From Tubiluchus corallicola (taxonomy: Eukaryota > Priapulida > Priapulimorpha > Priapulimorphida > Tubiluchidae): a stretch of DNA of 64,000 bases. The position numbers were made by a program, and so were the translations under genes. The DNA is taken from contig JAQGDQ010000124.1 in NCBI GenBank assembly GCA_030141605.1, forward strand, positions 129,001-193,000. Direction: 5' to 3'. Positions 41,401-50,027 of the stretch are shown in pieces. Each line of letters starts with the position of its first letter. Position 1 is the first letter of the stretch. Below the pieces are notes generated by a model that saw only the letters and a program-made list of their open reading frames with translations, was not told where the DNA came from and made no database searches.

Positions 41401-44400
41401 ATTGCCAGGTGGTGGTTAATTAAGGTCTCTCCTAAGCATCCAGGAAAGAAAACTACGTGCAAAAATATACAATATATTTGGTTTTTAAAAAAGAATTTGA
41501 AACTAAAGTTACTGAATGCATGAAACTTCTTGGTGTAAATTAAGTAATGGGTAACTGACCATACTTTAAGTTAATGGGACAGGTTAAGTTCCTAAGTTTT
41601 TTAGCAACTTGAATCCTGTCTAACGTAACAGTATACTTTTTAAGTGTGTTGTTTATTATTTGTCCAGTGTTGTACTATGTTATTATATATGAAGCAGTCT
41701 CATTTTTTAGCCACTGTAGCTCAGGCGTACTTACAGTAGACGTAATAAATTTCCTTTATAATATTGTCATCAAATTGTAATAAGCAGTTTGTTATCAACA
41801 AAACCTAATACGTTTCTTGCGCTGTCAAAGGCACATTTTCGAAGGTAACCGATAGACCAGTCTGTGCAACCTTAGGAAGACAAGATATTTGCAAATACAT
41901 AATGGAAAGCTATAATATAAAATTACAATCAGGTCAAGTTTATTGCCTAAACCACCTAGCCTTCAGTCGTTCATGTATGTGTGAAAGCTTTGTGTTGCTA
42001 AGGTTGCATTGCTATGAGTTACCTTTCACAGTGCACGAAATATGTCAGGTTGCATTGCTATGAGTTACCTTTCACAGTGCACGAAATACGTCAGGTTGAT
42101 AATGAATTACTTTTTGTAATTTGCCAACTATATTATAATGTTTATATCAAAGAAGTAGTTTTTGAATATAAACAATAAACAGTATTTTGTTAACATTAAC
42201 GTTTTTAGATTTTTGGAATTTTAATGTATGTCTGTACATTAGTATAATTTAGTTCTCATTTAATGATCCATTACATGTTGATAATAAATATACTTAACAA
42301 AAGAATGCCATGGTTTGTTGTACAAAAACCATTTAGTATGTATACATGCTTCTACTGAGGCTGCTTTTGTTTTCAGGCTTATCCCACCCCGCGAGGTGAA
42401 CGTCGGGGTGGAGGACTCAAATATCTGATGGGTGGAGGAATGTTGTTCCTTATCATTTTCTTCATCTGGTTTCCACTGGTTCTGTTTTCTCTTGGCAATG
42501 TGGTTGGTGTACACAGCCCGCCTATTGACTGCACTGTACAAATACAAATTGGTGGTTACGAGGTACACATGTTCTGTATTTTGTAATTAAAAAAGTAGGA
42601 CTGTTGTTGTCGTCATTGTTTTCACCAGTTGTATGCATCAATTCATCTGACTTTGATATAAAAATTGAATATCCATTGTAATTGTTGCATTTTGTGTTGG
42701 TCTTTTTTATTTATTTTTTTTACAAATGATCCAAACAAATGGTACACACTTATTTTAAAGCACTACAATAAGCAGGTGAAGATGAATGATAAAAAAGTTC
42801 AGGGATCTTTAAGTCCAAATGCGAGTCCAAGTCCACCACCCACGAGTCCAAGTCCACCCAAGTCCACCACCCATGAGTCCAAGTCTGTTAACTCCTTCAG
42901 GACAGCACCATTCAAAATAGGTCTTATAAGACCTATAACTGTTCTGCTATTATATGAGTACAGACACAACAATATGATTACAAATTAGGTACTGTTCTAT
43001 TCAGGAGGATATCGGCTATCCAATCATGCTATTTATTTGAACATTTATAAGTGATTTGATTGGATAAAATAAAAAAAGCATGCCCTTTTCAGGCACTCAA
43101 ACTTAGCCTTTTGAGTAGCTTAGTCTGGTGTGCACTTGCATGATCATAGTCACTAATTTATTGATCGCCTACTTGCTGCCAATCTGTGCAGTGTTATGCT
43201 GCTATGCCAGGAAAAACCAACCGATTAGCCAAGGACAAATTAAGGTCTTTCATCTTTTAACAAGAATTTTTTTTAAAAAATAGAGTGGACTTGAAGCGAA
43301 AGTTTGTCAGAGTGTTATGTCTGGATAGTTGAAATTTTCTGCATTAGCCACACAATGTGCACAAGTGATAATGTACATTGTTAATGTGCAAACACTGCAG
43401 TTTCATCAATAATATACTTTTAATTTGCTTAAAAGGTAAACAAATGCATTTCATATGTAATTTTGCATGAAAATCCATTGTGTGAGGAGTAGAAACCTAC
43501 AAGAATTATCAAAGTAATGTAATCATTGCTTAGTGAGAGTAGTTTTTCATGAACCCATGCAAAATGCAGCAAACTCTTGCAGTCCTGAGAAGTTAAGCAA
43601 ATGCAGGAAAATGTAGATAACACATAGGTAGTTAATTTCCATAACAAACCGAGACGCGATTTCAAACTTTTATTCCATCAAAATTTTTACACTAAATTGA
43701 CATTCTGCGCAGTGTTGATCTATGGCTTAGTAAGATATACGTTTCTCGAGTCAGAGTTCTAAGAAAGTTCTGCTTAAGTGCACTACGAGTTAATGACTCA
43801 AGTCTTCACTATTTGGGTGGAGGTATGTTTATATGTCCACAGAAACATTTGCTAGTTCTAGAAGGTATTTATTGATTTACTCTTGAATAATCTTTTAATT
43901 ATAACTAACAAACTTCATTTTGTTTTTCCTAAAAAGCATCTACTTTTTAATACTGTAGCCAATTTTCAAGATGAGTGCACAAGATCAAAATTTGTTTGAA
44001 TTTGATGAATACTCGTATGAGAAGCAGGTGGTTGAACCACTCAGAAAGAGCAAACAAAAGGTAAGTGAAGTAAAAAATCAGTATGTTTTTTCTCTTACTT
44101 GTGTACAAGCTTTATGCCGGTATGTCTGTGAACACTAAAAAACACGTCTGAAGCGAATAAATTCATTAGTGTTTCAATGCATATTTTTTCATTTTGGTAA
44201 GTTAGTATTGCAAAACTTAAACATTATTTTGCTGTTTTGTCATCTCTGGTTACATAACAGAATGAACTTGTAACGTTGTTGCAATTGCTACTATTTTGTG
44301 TTGCTATCCTAATATTGGTTTTAATCTAACCTGCCAGCTGTATGGATTTGTCCAAGTGTCATCATAGCTCTCTATCATAGCTAAAAAATTTAATACTTAA

Positions 44401-47400
44401 TTAAAAGTAACGCTAGCACTTCATTTTTTGGGTCAAACTTGCCTTTTGCTGAACTGTCATGAGAGTAAGTTCATGTGAATAATTTTTGTTCTGCTTTACG
44501 ATAAAAAACTACAAAGCTGCCAAGGATACCAATTATCCATAATCAGCAACTATTTTTACTGCCTTTTTCGTTTTGTTTAATTAATCATATTTAAAAATCT
44601 GTCACTGAGTCAATGCAAATTCGAAACACTTTGTAGCAGTTACTGCTTGTGTAGCTTACTTAATATCCAACTACGTTTTTGCCATCCGTAACTGCAGCTT
44701 TATTGCTGATGCCACCATATTCAATAACTCTATGACACATAGATGAAAACTGACTTAGAACTTCATTGGAAATTAATTTATGTTTTTAGTCAAATTTGAA
44801 TACACTTACGGTACGTTAACATGAAAGTGTTATATTGACTAGTGACTTTTCGTTTACACATCATATTTGCAGCTGCTGCAACACGTAACTGCAGCTTTAT
44901 TGCTGATGCCACCATATTCAATAACTCTATGACACATAGATGAAAACTGACTTAGAACTTCATTGGAAATTAATTTATGTTTTTAGTCAAATTTGAATAC
45001 ACTTACGGTACGTTAACATGAAAGTGTTATATTGACTAGTGACTTTTCGTTTACACATCATAAGTTTTATTAAGGATGTAACATGACAAACTAGGTTTGA
45101 AAAAGCCAGTTTCCAACTGACATGTTCTCCCCCAGTGGGAGCGAAATATTAGACAGTTGCAGAAAAAGAGTGACCACGATGTACAAAAAATTTTGCAATA
45201 AATATGAACAGTAATAAGATGAGCAAATATAGTTAAAATTATTTAAAGCGCTTAGTGTTTGAAATGAAAGACTGCACTAATACAATAATTTGAGTGTTCA
45301 CAGAATTATCTAAGGTAGAGTTCCCATACTGGAATAGATTCATGTGTTCATTTGTTTGCAAAACTGTAAAAATTTGTCTTAAAATCTGACATTAGTGTAG
45401 AGATTTGTCTCTTAATCATGTCTAACCTGATGGCAAAAAGGGCAGCTAATTAAGTAATGACCAACTGTTTCATAAGTAGAACCATATTGACAAGTAGGAG
45501 ACACCAGCGACCCATCGTAATTTTTTACATTTTCTGAGGTATAAGTTATGATTGACAAAAGCCAACTTTCAATCTAGTAAGGTGTACGGATGAATTTCGA
45601 CTGCCACTTGAGAAATACGTAGGGTGCTTATCAAAACACATGTGATTCTTTAGTCGACTAGTGACTTAGAAGTCCCATGAAAGCTATAGCACTGTGATTT
45701 ATGTTTTAGTATGCTCTGTCATTCGTGGAGCAATATGAACCAGTTGATGTGGTTGAGGTTATCATCGATGGCAATTCTACATCAGTCTGGCCATCAAGTC
45801 CACCTAGTAAAGAGGCTTTGATACAAGAGTTGGCTTACAGTGGGAGTAACATGCGTATGCGGTTCACTTACTCGTTTACGAGGTAAATTATCCTGCAATT
45901 ATTAACATCTTGAAAGCTGTTCAATATTGTGGTTCCCTGTCAGTTTAGTTTAGTAAAGATTTTTAATATTTTGGGAGTTCATAATTAGTACAAGACGTAC
46001 GTCACTACTTGAAATGTCAGTGAAAATAATTGGATATTTAACAGGTGTCTTTTGTTTGTGTTTATTGTACATTTCATTGTTGACATTTATTCATTATTCA
46101 CGAAGGGATTAAAGTCTACTTGAATTTGCATCTGTTTTAGTTTATTTAAGAAACAATAGTGTCTGAACTTCTAAATTAAATACGAGTTGCCTGTGCACGT
46201 TATAAAATTAGATGAAAAAAGACAGTTTTTAGGTGAATTAGAAGAAAAAAGGTGAATCCAGGTAAAAAAGCCTAACCCTAACAAATAGGCCCAACCCCAC
46301 CCTAGCCAAAATTGTGACTTTTTTCCTGTGACTTTATTACTTGTTGCCAAAAAGGTTTGTTAGGAAATCGAAAAGAAAAAGACAGAATTATGTTGGTGAA
46401 CTTTTTTGTAGTAATAATTATATTTAAGACTTCATCTGTAGCAAAATGCTATGCACTTCATTAGTTGTTTAGGTCTTATAATATATTTATTGCTTACAGG
46501 TCAATGGAAGGTGGTACTGCTGCACCAGTGGTTCAGTCTGAAAATATTATAAAGTTAGTACCTAACGATACTATAAGAATTGGATTAGCCAACCTATTAA
46601 ACGGGAGTCAAGCTGATCCTGTGTAAGTATTTTAAGTGGTTAAATGCAATTGTTCTTTGTTATTTCTAGATGTCTTTTAATGCTTGAACATTTTTTGATT
46701 GGTTTTTCCAAAATTTTTGTCTTTATCCTTGGCCAACAACTTGTGCGATATATATTTTTGCCTTGAGAAATTTACATGCATATTAAAACATGTTGTTAAT
46801 AGTAGTGCTTGTATACAGTTCAATTTTGCTGATTCCTAAATTGTTCTAATTCTTTATCATTAGAGCATTTTTACAGTTGTTGTAGAATCTATTTCACTTT
46901 TCCTCGTTGTAGAAATTGTTGACTGGCTAAAATTACTCAATAAATTTGCCGTCAATTTTCCATTCAGTTTTGTTCAATTCAAGTTGAACTGTAACTGAAA
47001 TTCTTGAACCTCAAATTGAATACATATTTCTAGTCACAGTTCGTTTGTTAAGGTGTTGGCAAAGTATTCTAACTTTATGAGCCGTATTTTAAACATTTAA
47101 GTGCTGTGTGAAACAGTAGCAATCGGGTTGAACAAGACGTGATAGCAGTTGATTTTTGTTAAGTTCTGCCAACAACTTTAAAACCAATCATTTTTATTAT
47201 AGCTGATTTTCTTATGCTTAAAACTTTAAAAAAGTTTCTTTTTTTAGCTATGTTCCACACATGTATCCCAAGTACCTTCAAGTCATGACTGATAAAGTTC
47301 GTCCAGCATCCCAACTTTTACCAAGTAAGTTGAGTTTGGCATTCTTGAAAATTAAAAATACTTGCTAACAAAATTACGCAAACTGGTGGACTATATGGGA

Positions 47401-50027
47401 AATATTAATCCACGTTCTTTCTTTATTACTCCTACGCAAGAAGAGAGCACACTGCTCTGCATAACCTAAACCACAATAAAGCAGCAGGAACAGACGGCTT
47501 CCCAACTTACTTCTACAATATTGCTAACAATGTCATTGCAGCTATTTTAACTCAACACTTTAATTCCTCACTAGCTGCTTATGTATTCCTGACTTAGTTA
47601 AACTAGTCAAACATTGTTACAAAATTGCATAACAGTTCCTCAAGTAAGATCAATGGGTTTTGACAGTTTACTTGACATTTGCGGTTAGTAAAAATGATAC
47701 ATTTACTTGTTACAAAAGTTAATATCAAACTTTCTTGCAAAGTCTTCACATATAGAAACAATACGTTGTAGAGTTCTTACACTAGGAGCAATGAGTGAAG
47801 TATCATCAGCATAAGCTAATGCACCATTATAAATACATCCAATTTTGCATTCTATTAGCAATTAATTTCTTTAACAAGCCATCAATATAAATACCGAACA
47901 ACAGTGGAGATAATACAGCACCTTGCCTTACCCCATTAGAAATAGTAATATTTCTAGATCTAATATCTGACAATTTCACTCAAGTTTGTTGACGTGTATA
48001 CAAATTTAACAATAACTGGATAACATTGTTGGATCAGTTCTTATTCAAAAGTAATCAAAATGATCGACAATAATTAACTTTGTCAAAAGCTTTAGAAGCG
48101 TCAAGCATTAACAGTATACAGCAGACCAGTTATTAATATAATGGTTAATTAAGGCCTCGTATTTAAATTAACCATAAAACTTTTTTATTGCTAAGCGTAA
48201 TTGATATTTTTTTTAATTTAGGTGGGGAAGCAAATTACACGAGCGTACTTCTGGCCCTCGACTTTGATAACCAGGGCCACGAATGGTGGACAATCAGAGA
48301 AGTGTTGCCTAATAATGACACTTCCGGTCACTTGACACTAATTGCTTTCTTTGACAAGGTGTACCCCAGCACACTAAGCTTTTTGGCTGGTTATGGGTGA
48401 GTTCTGTGTAATATTTAGAATCTGTTCGTTCTGAAGAGATTTTATGTACTTGTTAAACAGTAACAGAAAACAGTTTTGGCATTTTCATGTGGATTTTATA
48501 CATCTTGCTTGCAGGTTTAGTATTGATAATATTGATATTATGAACAACTTTGTTGAATTACCAATGCATCTAAAAGAATTTTTGTGCATCTGCATGTGCA
48601 ATTGTCTACAAAACTAACTTTCAACCAAGAGAACATATGTAAAAGATTGTAAGGAAAATTTGAATGAAAAACTGGTACCTAAAAACCAGGCAAAAGACAT
48701 AGAAAGAGTTTGCTGCAGTATGCTATTACTGCTAAGCGATTCCTAGCTCTCTTGTGTTGCGCATTTGATTTTACAGAATAGCTATTGTTGTCATGTGTAT
48801 CCAAATAAAGTATGTCATGATATCTAAAGTGTATGTAACATTTTTACTATGGTGTTTATAAGCTTTTGTTTTTAATCTGTAGAATCATAGGTCTGTACAT
48901 ATCATTGGTGTTAGTTGTCAGTCGATTCGTCAGGATGTTCATGAGTGGGTTGGCTTACCGAATCATGTTTGAGGAGCTGCCGAATGTTGACAGAGTCTTG
49001 CAACTCTGCCTAGATATATATTTGGTGAGTTATTTTTAACAATAATGAAATTTAACCCGTTCTGGACTACTAGATTTTTAGAGCTTATCATCATAAAACG
49101 TCCTGATTTGTTCTGATTCTTCACAGCCTCTTGAAAGCAGATTAGATTGCGGAAATAAAATTGAAAGTCCTAATAAAACACGAAAATTATATTACGTGCT
49201 AATACACTTTGATAGTGATTATCCTAACTATTCTGTGTAAATGTATGATTTGATGTAACTTCATTCAAAAAAATTTGTGCAAAATTATTTGTAAAATTGT
49301 GTATCCTATTCTTTCTAATTAGAAATGTAATCAAAGACATGAAGCCATGAAGATGTTGTATACTAAACCTATGATCTTGGGAATGTTTAGTGATCAATTC
49401 AGTGAAGGATTTATAAGTTGTAACATTATAACTTTGTCAATCAAGCTGGTTTCTCGATTCTTTTGATAACTTGGTCACCCAGTTTGATCTGACGTTTGCA
49501 AACTAATTATGTTTTCAGTAAACCATAATCATGCCACATTGCCGCACTACACCTAGCCACATCTAGCCACATAATCTAACTACATGTTACAGGAAGCCAT
49601 ATTACCTCAAATGTTGTATGGCAGAAAATTTTCAGTTTTTATGAAAATTAACCAGTTTGTAGAATCAGTGTAATTACATGTTTTGATTAAATTCCTGAAT
49701 GTCTACTGCAAATAAAACATATTTCCCACACAAGTTTTAAAGTATACAAGTGTTTGGGCATCTTTGGAACCCCATCTTTAGAACATAATTCGGTTTTACT
49801 ATCATTTATAACCAGAAAAACAATGCGCATTGTACAAGTATGCAACTTATTGTACTTTCAGTTAGTAGAAATAGCATTTATCTCTAATAGATTTTAATAA
49901 TTCGATTTTCAAATAGGTACGAGAGAGCAAAGAATACCAGCTGGAAGAAGATTTGTTTTCTCGACTTATATTCCTCTACAGATCACCAGAAACGCTCATC
50001 AAGTGGTCAAAACCGAAGACGCGATAG
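5353..50027 (+). CDS. PIEZO: Piezo-type mechanosensitive ion channel (N-terminus off window)
   Basis: Mechanically gated cation channel of the plasma membrane, a homotrimer. Exons read (all GT-AG, phases consistent): 5353-5464, 6215-6312, 6983-7129, 7564-7680, 8600-8741, 10306-10556, 11057-11205, 11790-11939, 12974-13095, 13241-13401, 14815-14988, 15639-15722, 16059-16259, 19662-19863, 20284-20391, 22407-22551, 22664-22849, 23890-23947, 24092-24194, 24466-24628, 25519-25682, 26098-26157, 27513-27616, 28244-28405, 29105-29270, 29706-29863, 31070-31170, 31766-31846, 32491-32725, 33284-33457, 33740-34013, 36735-36806, 36919-36988, 37828-37975, 38713-38766, 39875-40041, 40659-40817, 41205-41352, 42377-42562, 43959-44060, 45710-45882, 46500-46622, 47248-47324, 48222-48396, 48883-49024, 49917-50027. 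They join to about 2,152 codons plus stop with no frameshift. Diagnostic Piezo strings include [22 protein letters not shown] and [10 protein letters not shown]. The first exon aligns near residue 400-430 of vertebrate PIEZO1, so the start codon lies upstream. Family assignment is certain. The exon edges are my reading of splice sites. Confidence 0.96.
5825..5851. repeat. (GA)n microsatellite
   Basis: Uninterrupted GA run with purine-rich flanks extending to about 5912. Confidence 0.9.
7403..7500. repeat. tandem duplication, period 49 bp
   Basis: The string CATGGTTTCATTAATTCAAG is repeated at a 49-base interval (7420 and 7469) with near-identical flanks. Intronic. Confidence 0.8.
8600..13401 (+). 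CDS. PIEZO: Piezo exons: blade transmembrane repeats
   Basis: Exons 8600-8741, 10306-10556, 11057-11205, 11790-11939, 12974-13095 and 13241-13401. Recognisable strings are [40 protein letters not shown] and [13 protein letters not shown], then a hydrophilic acidic loop ([17 protein letters not shown]), then [21 protein letters not shown]. All match the N-terminal blade of Piezo in order. The acceptor of the exon at 12974 directly follows the end of a dispersed repeat (see 12320-12965). Confidence 0.94.
8798..9731. mobile_element. MITE A copy 1 (Tc1/mariner-pogo-like), interrupted
   Basis: Ends are CACTCATATCTC... and ...GAGATGTGAGTG, flanked by TA on both sides. It matches 37289-37734 along its length, apart from a 376-bp insertion (MITE B, 9148-9523). 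Non-coding. TA target choice and the TCTCGGTTTGC-like ends suggest a pogo/Tigger-type element. Confidence 0.85.
9148..9523. mobile_element. MITE B copy 1, inserted inside MITE A
   Basis: 376 bp with inverted AAGCCTTTTnACAGTT ends, flanked by TA duplications. Inner signature GATGATGATGGTGGTGAAAAG, then GTCAAAGGTTA. Non-coding. The sister copy is at 51201-51578, with a fragment at 24692-24745. Confidence 0.85.
10657..10742. repeat. degenerate TTAGGG-like interstitial repeat
   Basis: A run of (T)TAGGG / TTGGGG-like hexamers with substitutions (ATTAGGGTTAGGGTTAATG, CCGTTAGGGTTAGTG). About 85 bp within a Piezo intron. Confidence 0.75.
12320..12965. repeat. dispersed non-coding repeat D, copy 1
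   Basis: About 645 bp similar in the same orientation to 39087-39681 (shared CAGTCTTAAACTGTA, ACATGCATTTCGCCATTCG, AAAAATCATCCTGTCTT). It ends only 8 bases before the Piezo exon at 12974, so it supplies part of that exon's acceptor region. Confidence 0.8.
14105..14150 (-). mobile_element. possible LINE/SINE 3' tail
   Basis: (TTTCAA)n followed by TTTATTTATTTCGCA, which read on the - strand is a typical short-repeat tail of a non-LTR element. The body upstream is not recognisable. Confidence 0.35.
14815..20391 (+). CDS. PIEZO: Piezo exons: blade repeats flanking the PGRP-bearing intron
   Basis: Exons 14815-14988, 15639-15722, 16059-16259, 19662-19863 and 20284-20391. Strings include [53 protein letters not shown] and EYPWADN followed by EWLYLPDY, all in the expected order (around residues 830-1050 of vertebrate PIEZO1). 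The 3.4-kb intron 16260-19661 carries a complete PGRP gene on the other strand. Confidence 0.95.
15280..15560 (+). mobile_element. SINE-like element
   Basis: A pol III B-box-like GAGTTCGACTCC (about 15340) is followed by a non-coding body (GGGGGAAGACAGGCAGCAG, CCACAGGGTGGGAAACCG). The layout resembles tRNA-derived SINEs. The A box is poor. Confidence 0.45.
16409..18639 (-). CDS. PGRP: secreted peptidoglycan recognition protein (nested in Piezo intron)
   Basis: Three exons on the - strand: 18639-18378, 17019-16814, 16540-16409 (262+206+132 nt), joining in frame to 199 residues. Residues 1-21 are a signal peptide (two Lys, hydrophobic core, SNG cleavage region). The mature part is one PGRP / type-2 amidase domain: [15 protein letters not shown], the conserved disulfide pair in [26 protein letters not shown] and [12 protein letters not shown]. 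The residues that bind zinc and catalyse in amidase PGRPs are all present (His in IHHT, Tyr in AYNW, His in GHRD, Thr and Cys in TACPG). This predicts N-acetylmuramoyl-L-alanine amidase activity on bacterial cell wall, outside the cell. The domain ends with an unusual Cys-containing tail (RCNPYYC). No canonical AATAAA is seen between the stop and the neighbouring Piezo exon (150 bases). The start is the only ATG giving a signal peptide. Confidence 0.94.
17264..17340 (-). mobile_element. tRNA-derived sequence (pseudo-tRNA or SINE head)
   Basis: On the - strand, an A box TGGCCGAGTGGTCTA, an anticodon-like hairpin GACTGC/GCAGTC and a B box GAGTTCGACTC lie at tRNA spacing. The acceptor stem is mismatched and the anticodon loop has 6 bases, so it is not a functional tRNA. 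It lies within the first intron of the nested PGRP gene. Confidence 0.6.
18975..19334 (-). mobile_element. LINE 3' fragment (end of reverse transcriptase ORF)
   Basis: The - strand reading frame contains [19 protein letters not shown] and a following FRKSL, the usual C-terminal signature of CR1/jockey-group LINE proteins. The rest of the element is missing. Lies in the same Piezo intron as the PGRP gene, upstream of it. Confidence 0.75.
21377..22310 (-). mobile_element. degenerate LINE C-terminal region with internal minisatellite
   Basis: On the - strand: [29 protein letters not shown], then [15 protein letters not shown] (22300-22150), later a TCTCG / [18 protein letters not shown] region (21650-21500). 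This is the order of a LINE RT C-terminus followed by its terminal Cys/His motif. Stops and shifts show it is dead. The 60-bp tandem array lies in the middle of it. Confidence 0.65.
21600..21990. repeat. 60-bp minisatellite, about 6 copies
   Basis: Exact 60-base periodicity (for example CCAGTTCTATCTCTGC and CACAAGTGCAGTTTGG in each unit), with about 1-5 differences between units. The unit length is a multiple of three without stops, so a 125-codon open frame exists on the + strand by chance. Confidence 0.95.
22407..25682 (+). CDS. PIEZO: Piezo exons: blade repeats and beam helix
   Basis: Exons 22407-22551, 22664-22849, 23890-23947, 24092-24194, 24466-24628 and 25519-25682. They encode [15 protein letters not shown], then TM segments, [21 protein letters not shown], and finally a long charged helix ([28 protein letters not shown]). 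By family position this helix is the intracellular beam that links blade to pore. The beam exon ends in phase 1 at 25682. Confidence 0.94.
23480..23665 (-). mobile_element. possible tRNA-derived SINE
   Basis: The - strand shows TAACTGAAGTGGTTAGGA (A-box-like) and GATTTGAGTTCCAG (B-box-like) about 45 bases apart. Body undefined. Confidence 0.35.
24692..24745. mobile_element. MITE B end fragment
   Basis: About 50 bp matching the terminal part of MITE B (GTTCCAGCAATGGATGATGA, then GAAAAGGTCGAAGGTTA). The rest of the element is not visible. Confidence 0.6.
24860..25100 (-). mobile_element. possible non-LTR 3' end
   Basis: CATCAAATCAAATCAATTTA at the left edge reads on the - strand as a (TTGAT)n tail after an AAATAAATTG-like end. 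No coding part is recognised. Confidence 0.3.
26098..26157 (+). CDS. PIEZO: Piezo exon, variable cytosolic loop (likely)
   Basis: A 60-nt open segment after a TTTTCAG acceptor. Entry phase 1 and exit phase 1 fit exactly between the exons ending at 25682 and starting at 27513. It encodes a hydrophilic Asp/Ser-rich peptide, as expected for the disordered loop after the beam. The donor (GATG|GTCTGT) is weak and the loop is not conserved, so it may be alternatively used. Skipping it would also keep the frame. Confidence 0.6.
27513..31846 (+). CDS. PIEZO: Piezo exons: cytosolic loop after the beam
   Basis: Exons 27513-27616, 28244-28405, 29105-29270, 29706-29863, 31070-31170 and 31766-31846. The first carries the conserved GDYYMFE motif followed by an acidic run. 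The next two are Ser-rich and charged. The exon at 29706 gives [18 protein letters not shown] plus a charged helix, equivalent to the clasp-proximal helix in vertebrates. The last two are hydrophilic and poorly conserved. Splice sites and phases fit throughout. Confidence 0.9.
29415..29540. repeat. (GAT)n / GA-C-rich microsatellite
   Basis: About 126 bp of GAT repeats passing into GGT, GAC and AAT variants. Open in one frame as poly-Asp, but it lies in an intron between exons 29105-29270 and 29706-29863. Confidence 0.95.
31508..31580. repeat. (TA)n / near-palindromic microsatellite
   Basis: A run of TA with interspersed TG/CA. The left and right halves are close to inverse complements around a GTACATATGTGTATATACAT core, so it can form a cruciform. 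Smaller similar runs lie near 1251-1272 and 23839-23860. Confidence 0.85.
31660..31725 (+). CDS. PIEZO: candidate alternative Piezo cassette exon
   Basis: Between the exons ending at 31170 and starting at 31766 lies a third open segment with two possible acceptors (CTCACAG before 31648, TTCACAG before 31660) and a donor CT|GTACGC at 31725. Both versions (78 or 66 nt) are multiples of three, and both enter and leave in phase 2, as the neighbours require. The peptide is acidic ([10 protein letters not shown]). Skipping or including it keeps the frame, which suggests alternative splicing. There is no homology support. Confidence 0.4.
32491..34013 (+). CDS. PIEZO: Piezo exons: last blade repeats and acidic loop
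   Basis: Exons 32491-32725, 33284-33457 and 33740-34013. Strings: [77 protein letters not shown]. These are among the most conserved Piezo segments. The 274-nt exon then encodes a hydrophilic Thr/Glu/Pro-rich loop containing an 11-residue direct repeat ([12 protein letters not shown]), a small in-frame expansion at the DNA level (33-nt unit). Confidence 0.95.
34040..34960 (+). mobile_element. degenerate LINE reverse transcriptase
   Basis: The + strand frames show [16 protein letters not shown], then [11 protein letters not shown] (the catalytic box, with Thr in place of the usual Ala), [20 protein letters not shown] and [12 protein letters not shown], then [20 protein letters not shown] and [17 protein letters not shown]. 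The order matches the C-terminal half of a CR1/L2-like RT. Several frameshifts and stops show it is dead. Lies in the 2.7-kb Piezo intron 34014-36734. Confidence 0.85.
35000..36700. other. Piezo intron, no recognised feature
   Basis: No exon, tRNA or clear transposon signal. There are short TATTGTATTGTGTTG repeats (35345-35405) and a (CACT)n run at 35730-35746. Confidence 0.4.
36735..41352 (+). CDS. PIEZO: Piezo exons: acidic linker, last peripheral TMs and anchor
   Basis: Exons 36735-36806, 36919-36988, 37828-37975, 38713-38766, 39875-40041, 40659-40817 and 41205-41352. The first two are strongly acidic (a run of about 8 Glu). The next give [59 protein letters not shown] and [17 protein letters not shown]. 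The last contains [12 protein letters not shown], a full match to the Piezo PF-x2-E-x6-W anchor signature, then [18 protein letters not shown]. Confidence 0.96.
37289..37734. mobile_element. MITE A copy 2 (uninterrupted)
   Basis: 446 bp with near-perfect inverted ends of about 25 bp (CACTCATATCTCGGTTTGCT), flanked by TA. It shows the structure of copy 1 before MITE B entered. Lies in the Piezo intron before exon 37828. Confidence 0.88.
39087..39681. repeat. dispersed non-coding repeat D, copy 2
   Basis: Second copy of repeat D, in the intron before exon 39875. Diverged by substitutions and small indels. Non-coding. Confidence 0.8.
40116..40576. repeat. dispersed non-coding repeat E, copy 2
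   Basis: Diverged second copy of the repeat at 2786-3280, in the Piezo intron between exons 39875-40041 and 40659-40817. It ends about 80 bases before the next exon. Confidence 0.75.
42002..42097. repeat. tandem duplication, period 46 bp
   Basis: GGTTGCATTGCTATGAGTTA is repeated at 42002 and 42048. The units are almost identical, with a partial third start (CAGGTTG). Confidence 0.88.
42377..50027 (+). CDS. PIEZO: Piezo exons: pore helices, extracellular cap, C-terminus
   Basis: Exons 42377-42562 (outer pore helix: [16 protein letters not shown]), 43959-44060, 45710-45882, 46500-46622, 47248-47324 and 48222-48396 (the cap domain, N-glycosylation sequons NST and NYT visible), 48883-49024 (inner helix, with RFVRMFMSG keeping the Arg at the position of human PIEZO1 R2456, then [10 protein letters not shown]) and 49917-50027 (C-terminal domain ending [12 protein letters not shown] plus a basic tail, stop TAG). 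The order and content match a complete, intact C-terminal third. Confidence 0.96.
42822..42888. repeat. short tandem repeat GAGTCCAAGTCCACC
   Basis: Several units of GAGTCCAAGTCC / CCAAGTCCACCACCCA in an intron. Open in one frame as a Ser-Pro-rich peptide, but with no splice-compatible link to Piezo. Confidence 0.8.
44687..45062. repeat. perfect tandem duplication, 2 x 179 bp
   Basis: 44687-44865 and 44884-45062 appear identical base for base, separated by 18 bases (period 197). Lies in the intron between exons 43959-44060 and 45710-45882. Confidence 0.93.
47463..47599 (+). mobile_element. LINE RT fragment (+ strand)
   Basis: Frame reading [17 protein letters not shown] followed by [10 protein letters not shown], the conserved KxxGxDGxP start of a non-LTR RT domain. 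It ends at a stop after 45 codons. Confidence 0.7.
47690..47940 (-). mobile_element. LINE RT fragment (- strand)
   Basis: Frames with [20 protein letters not shown] and [19 protein letters not shown], i.e. RT motifs including the YADD catalytic box, with a frameshift between them. Orientation is opposite to the fragment at 47463, so they are separate insertions or an inverted remnant. Confidence 0.82.

Noticed and set aside
42665-42988. 107-codon frame with a Ser-Pro-rich repeat
   Set aside because: Runs over a short tandem repeat in an intron. The neighbouring Piezo exons join in phase without it.
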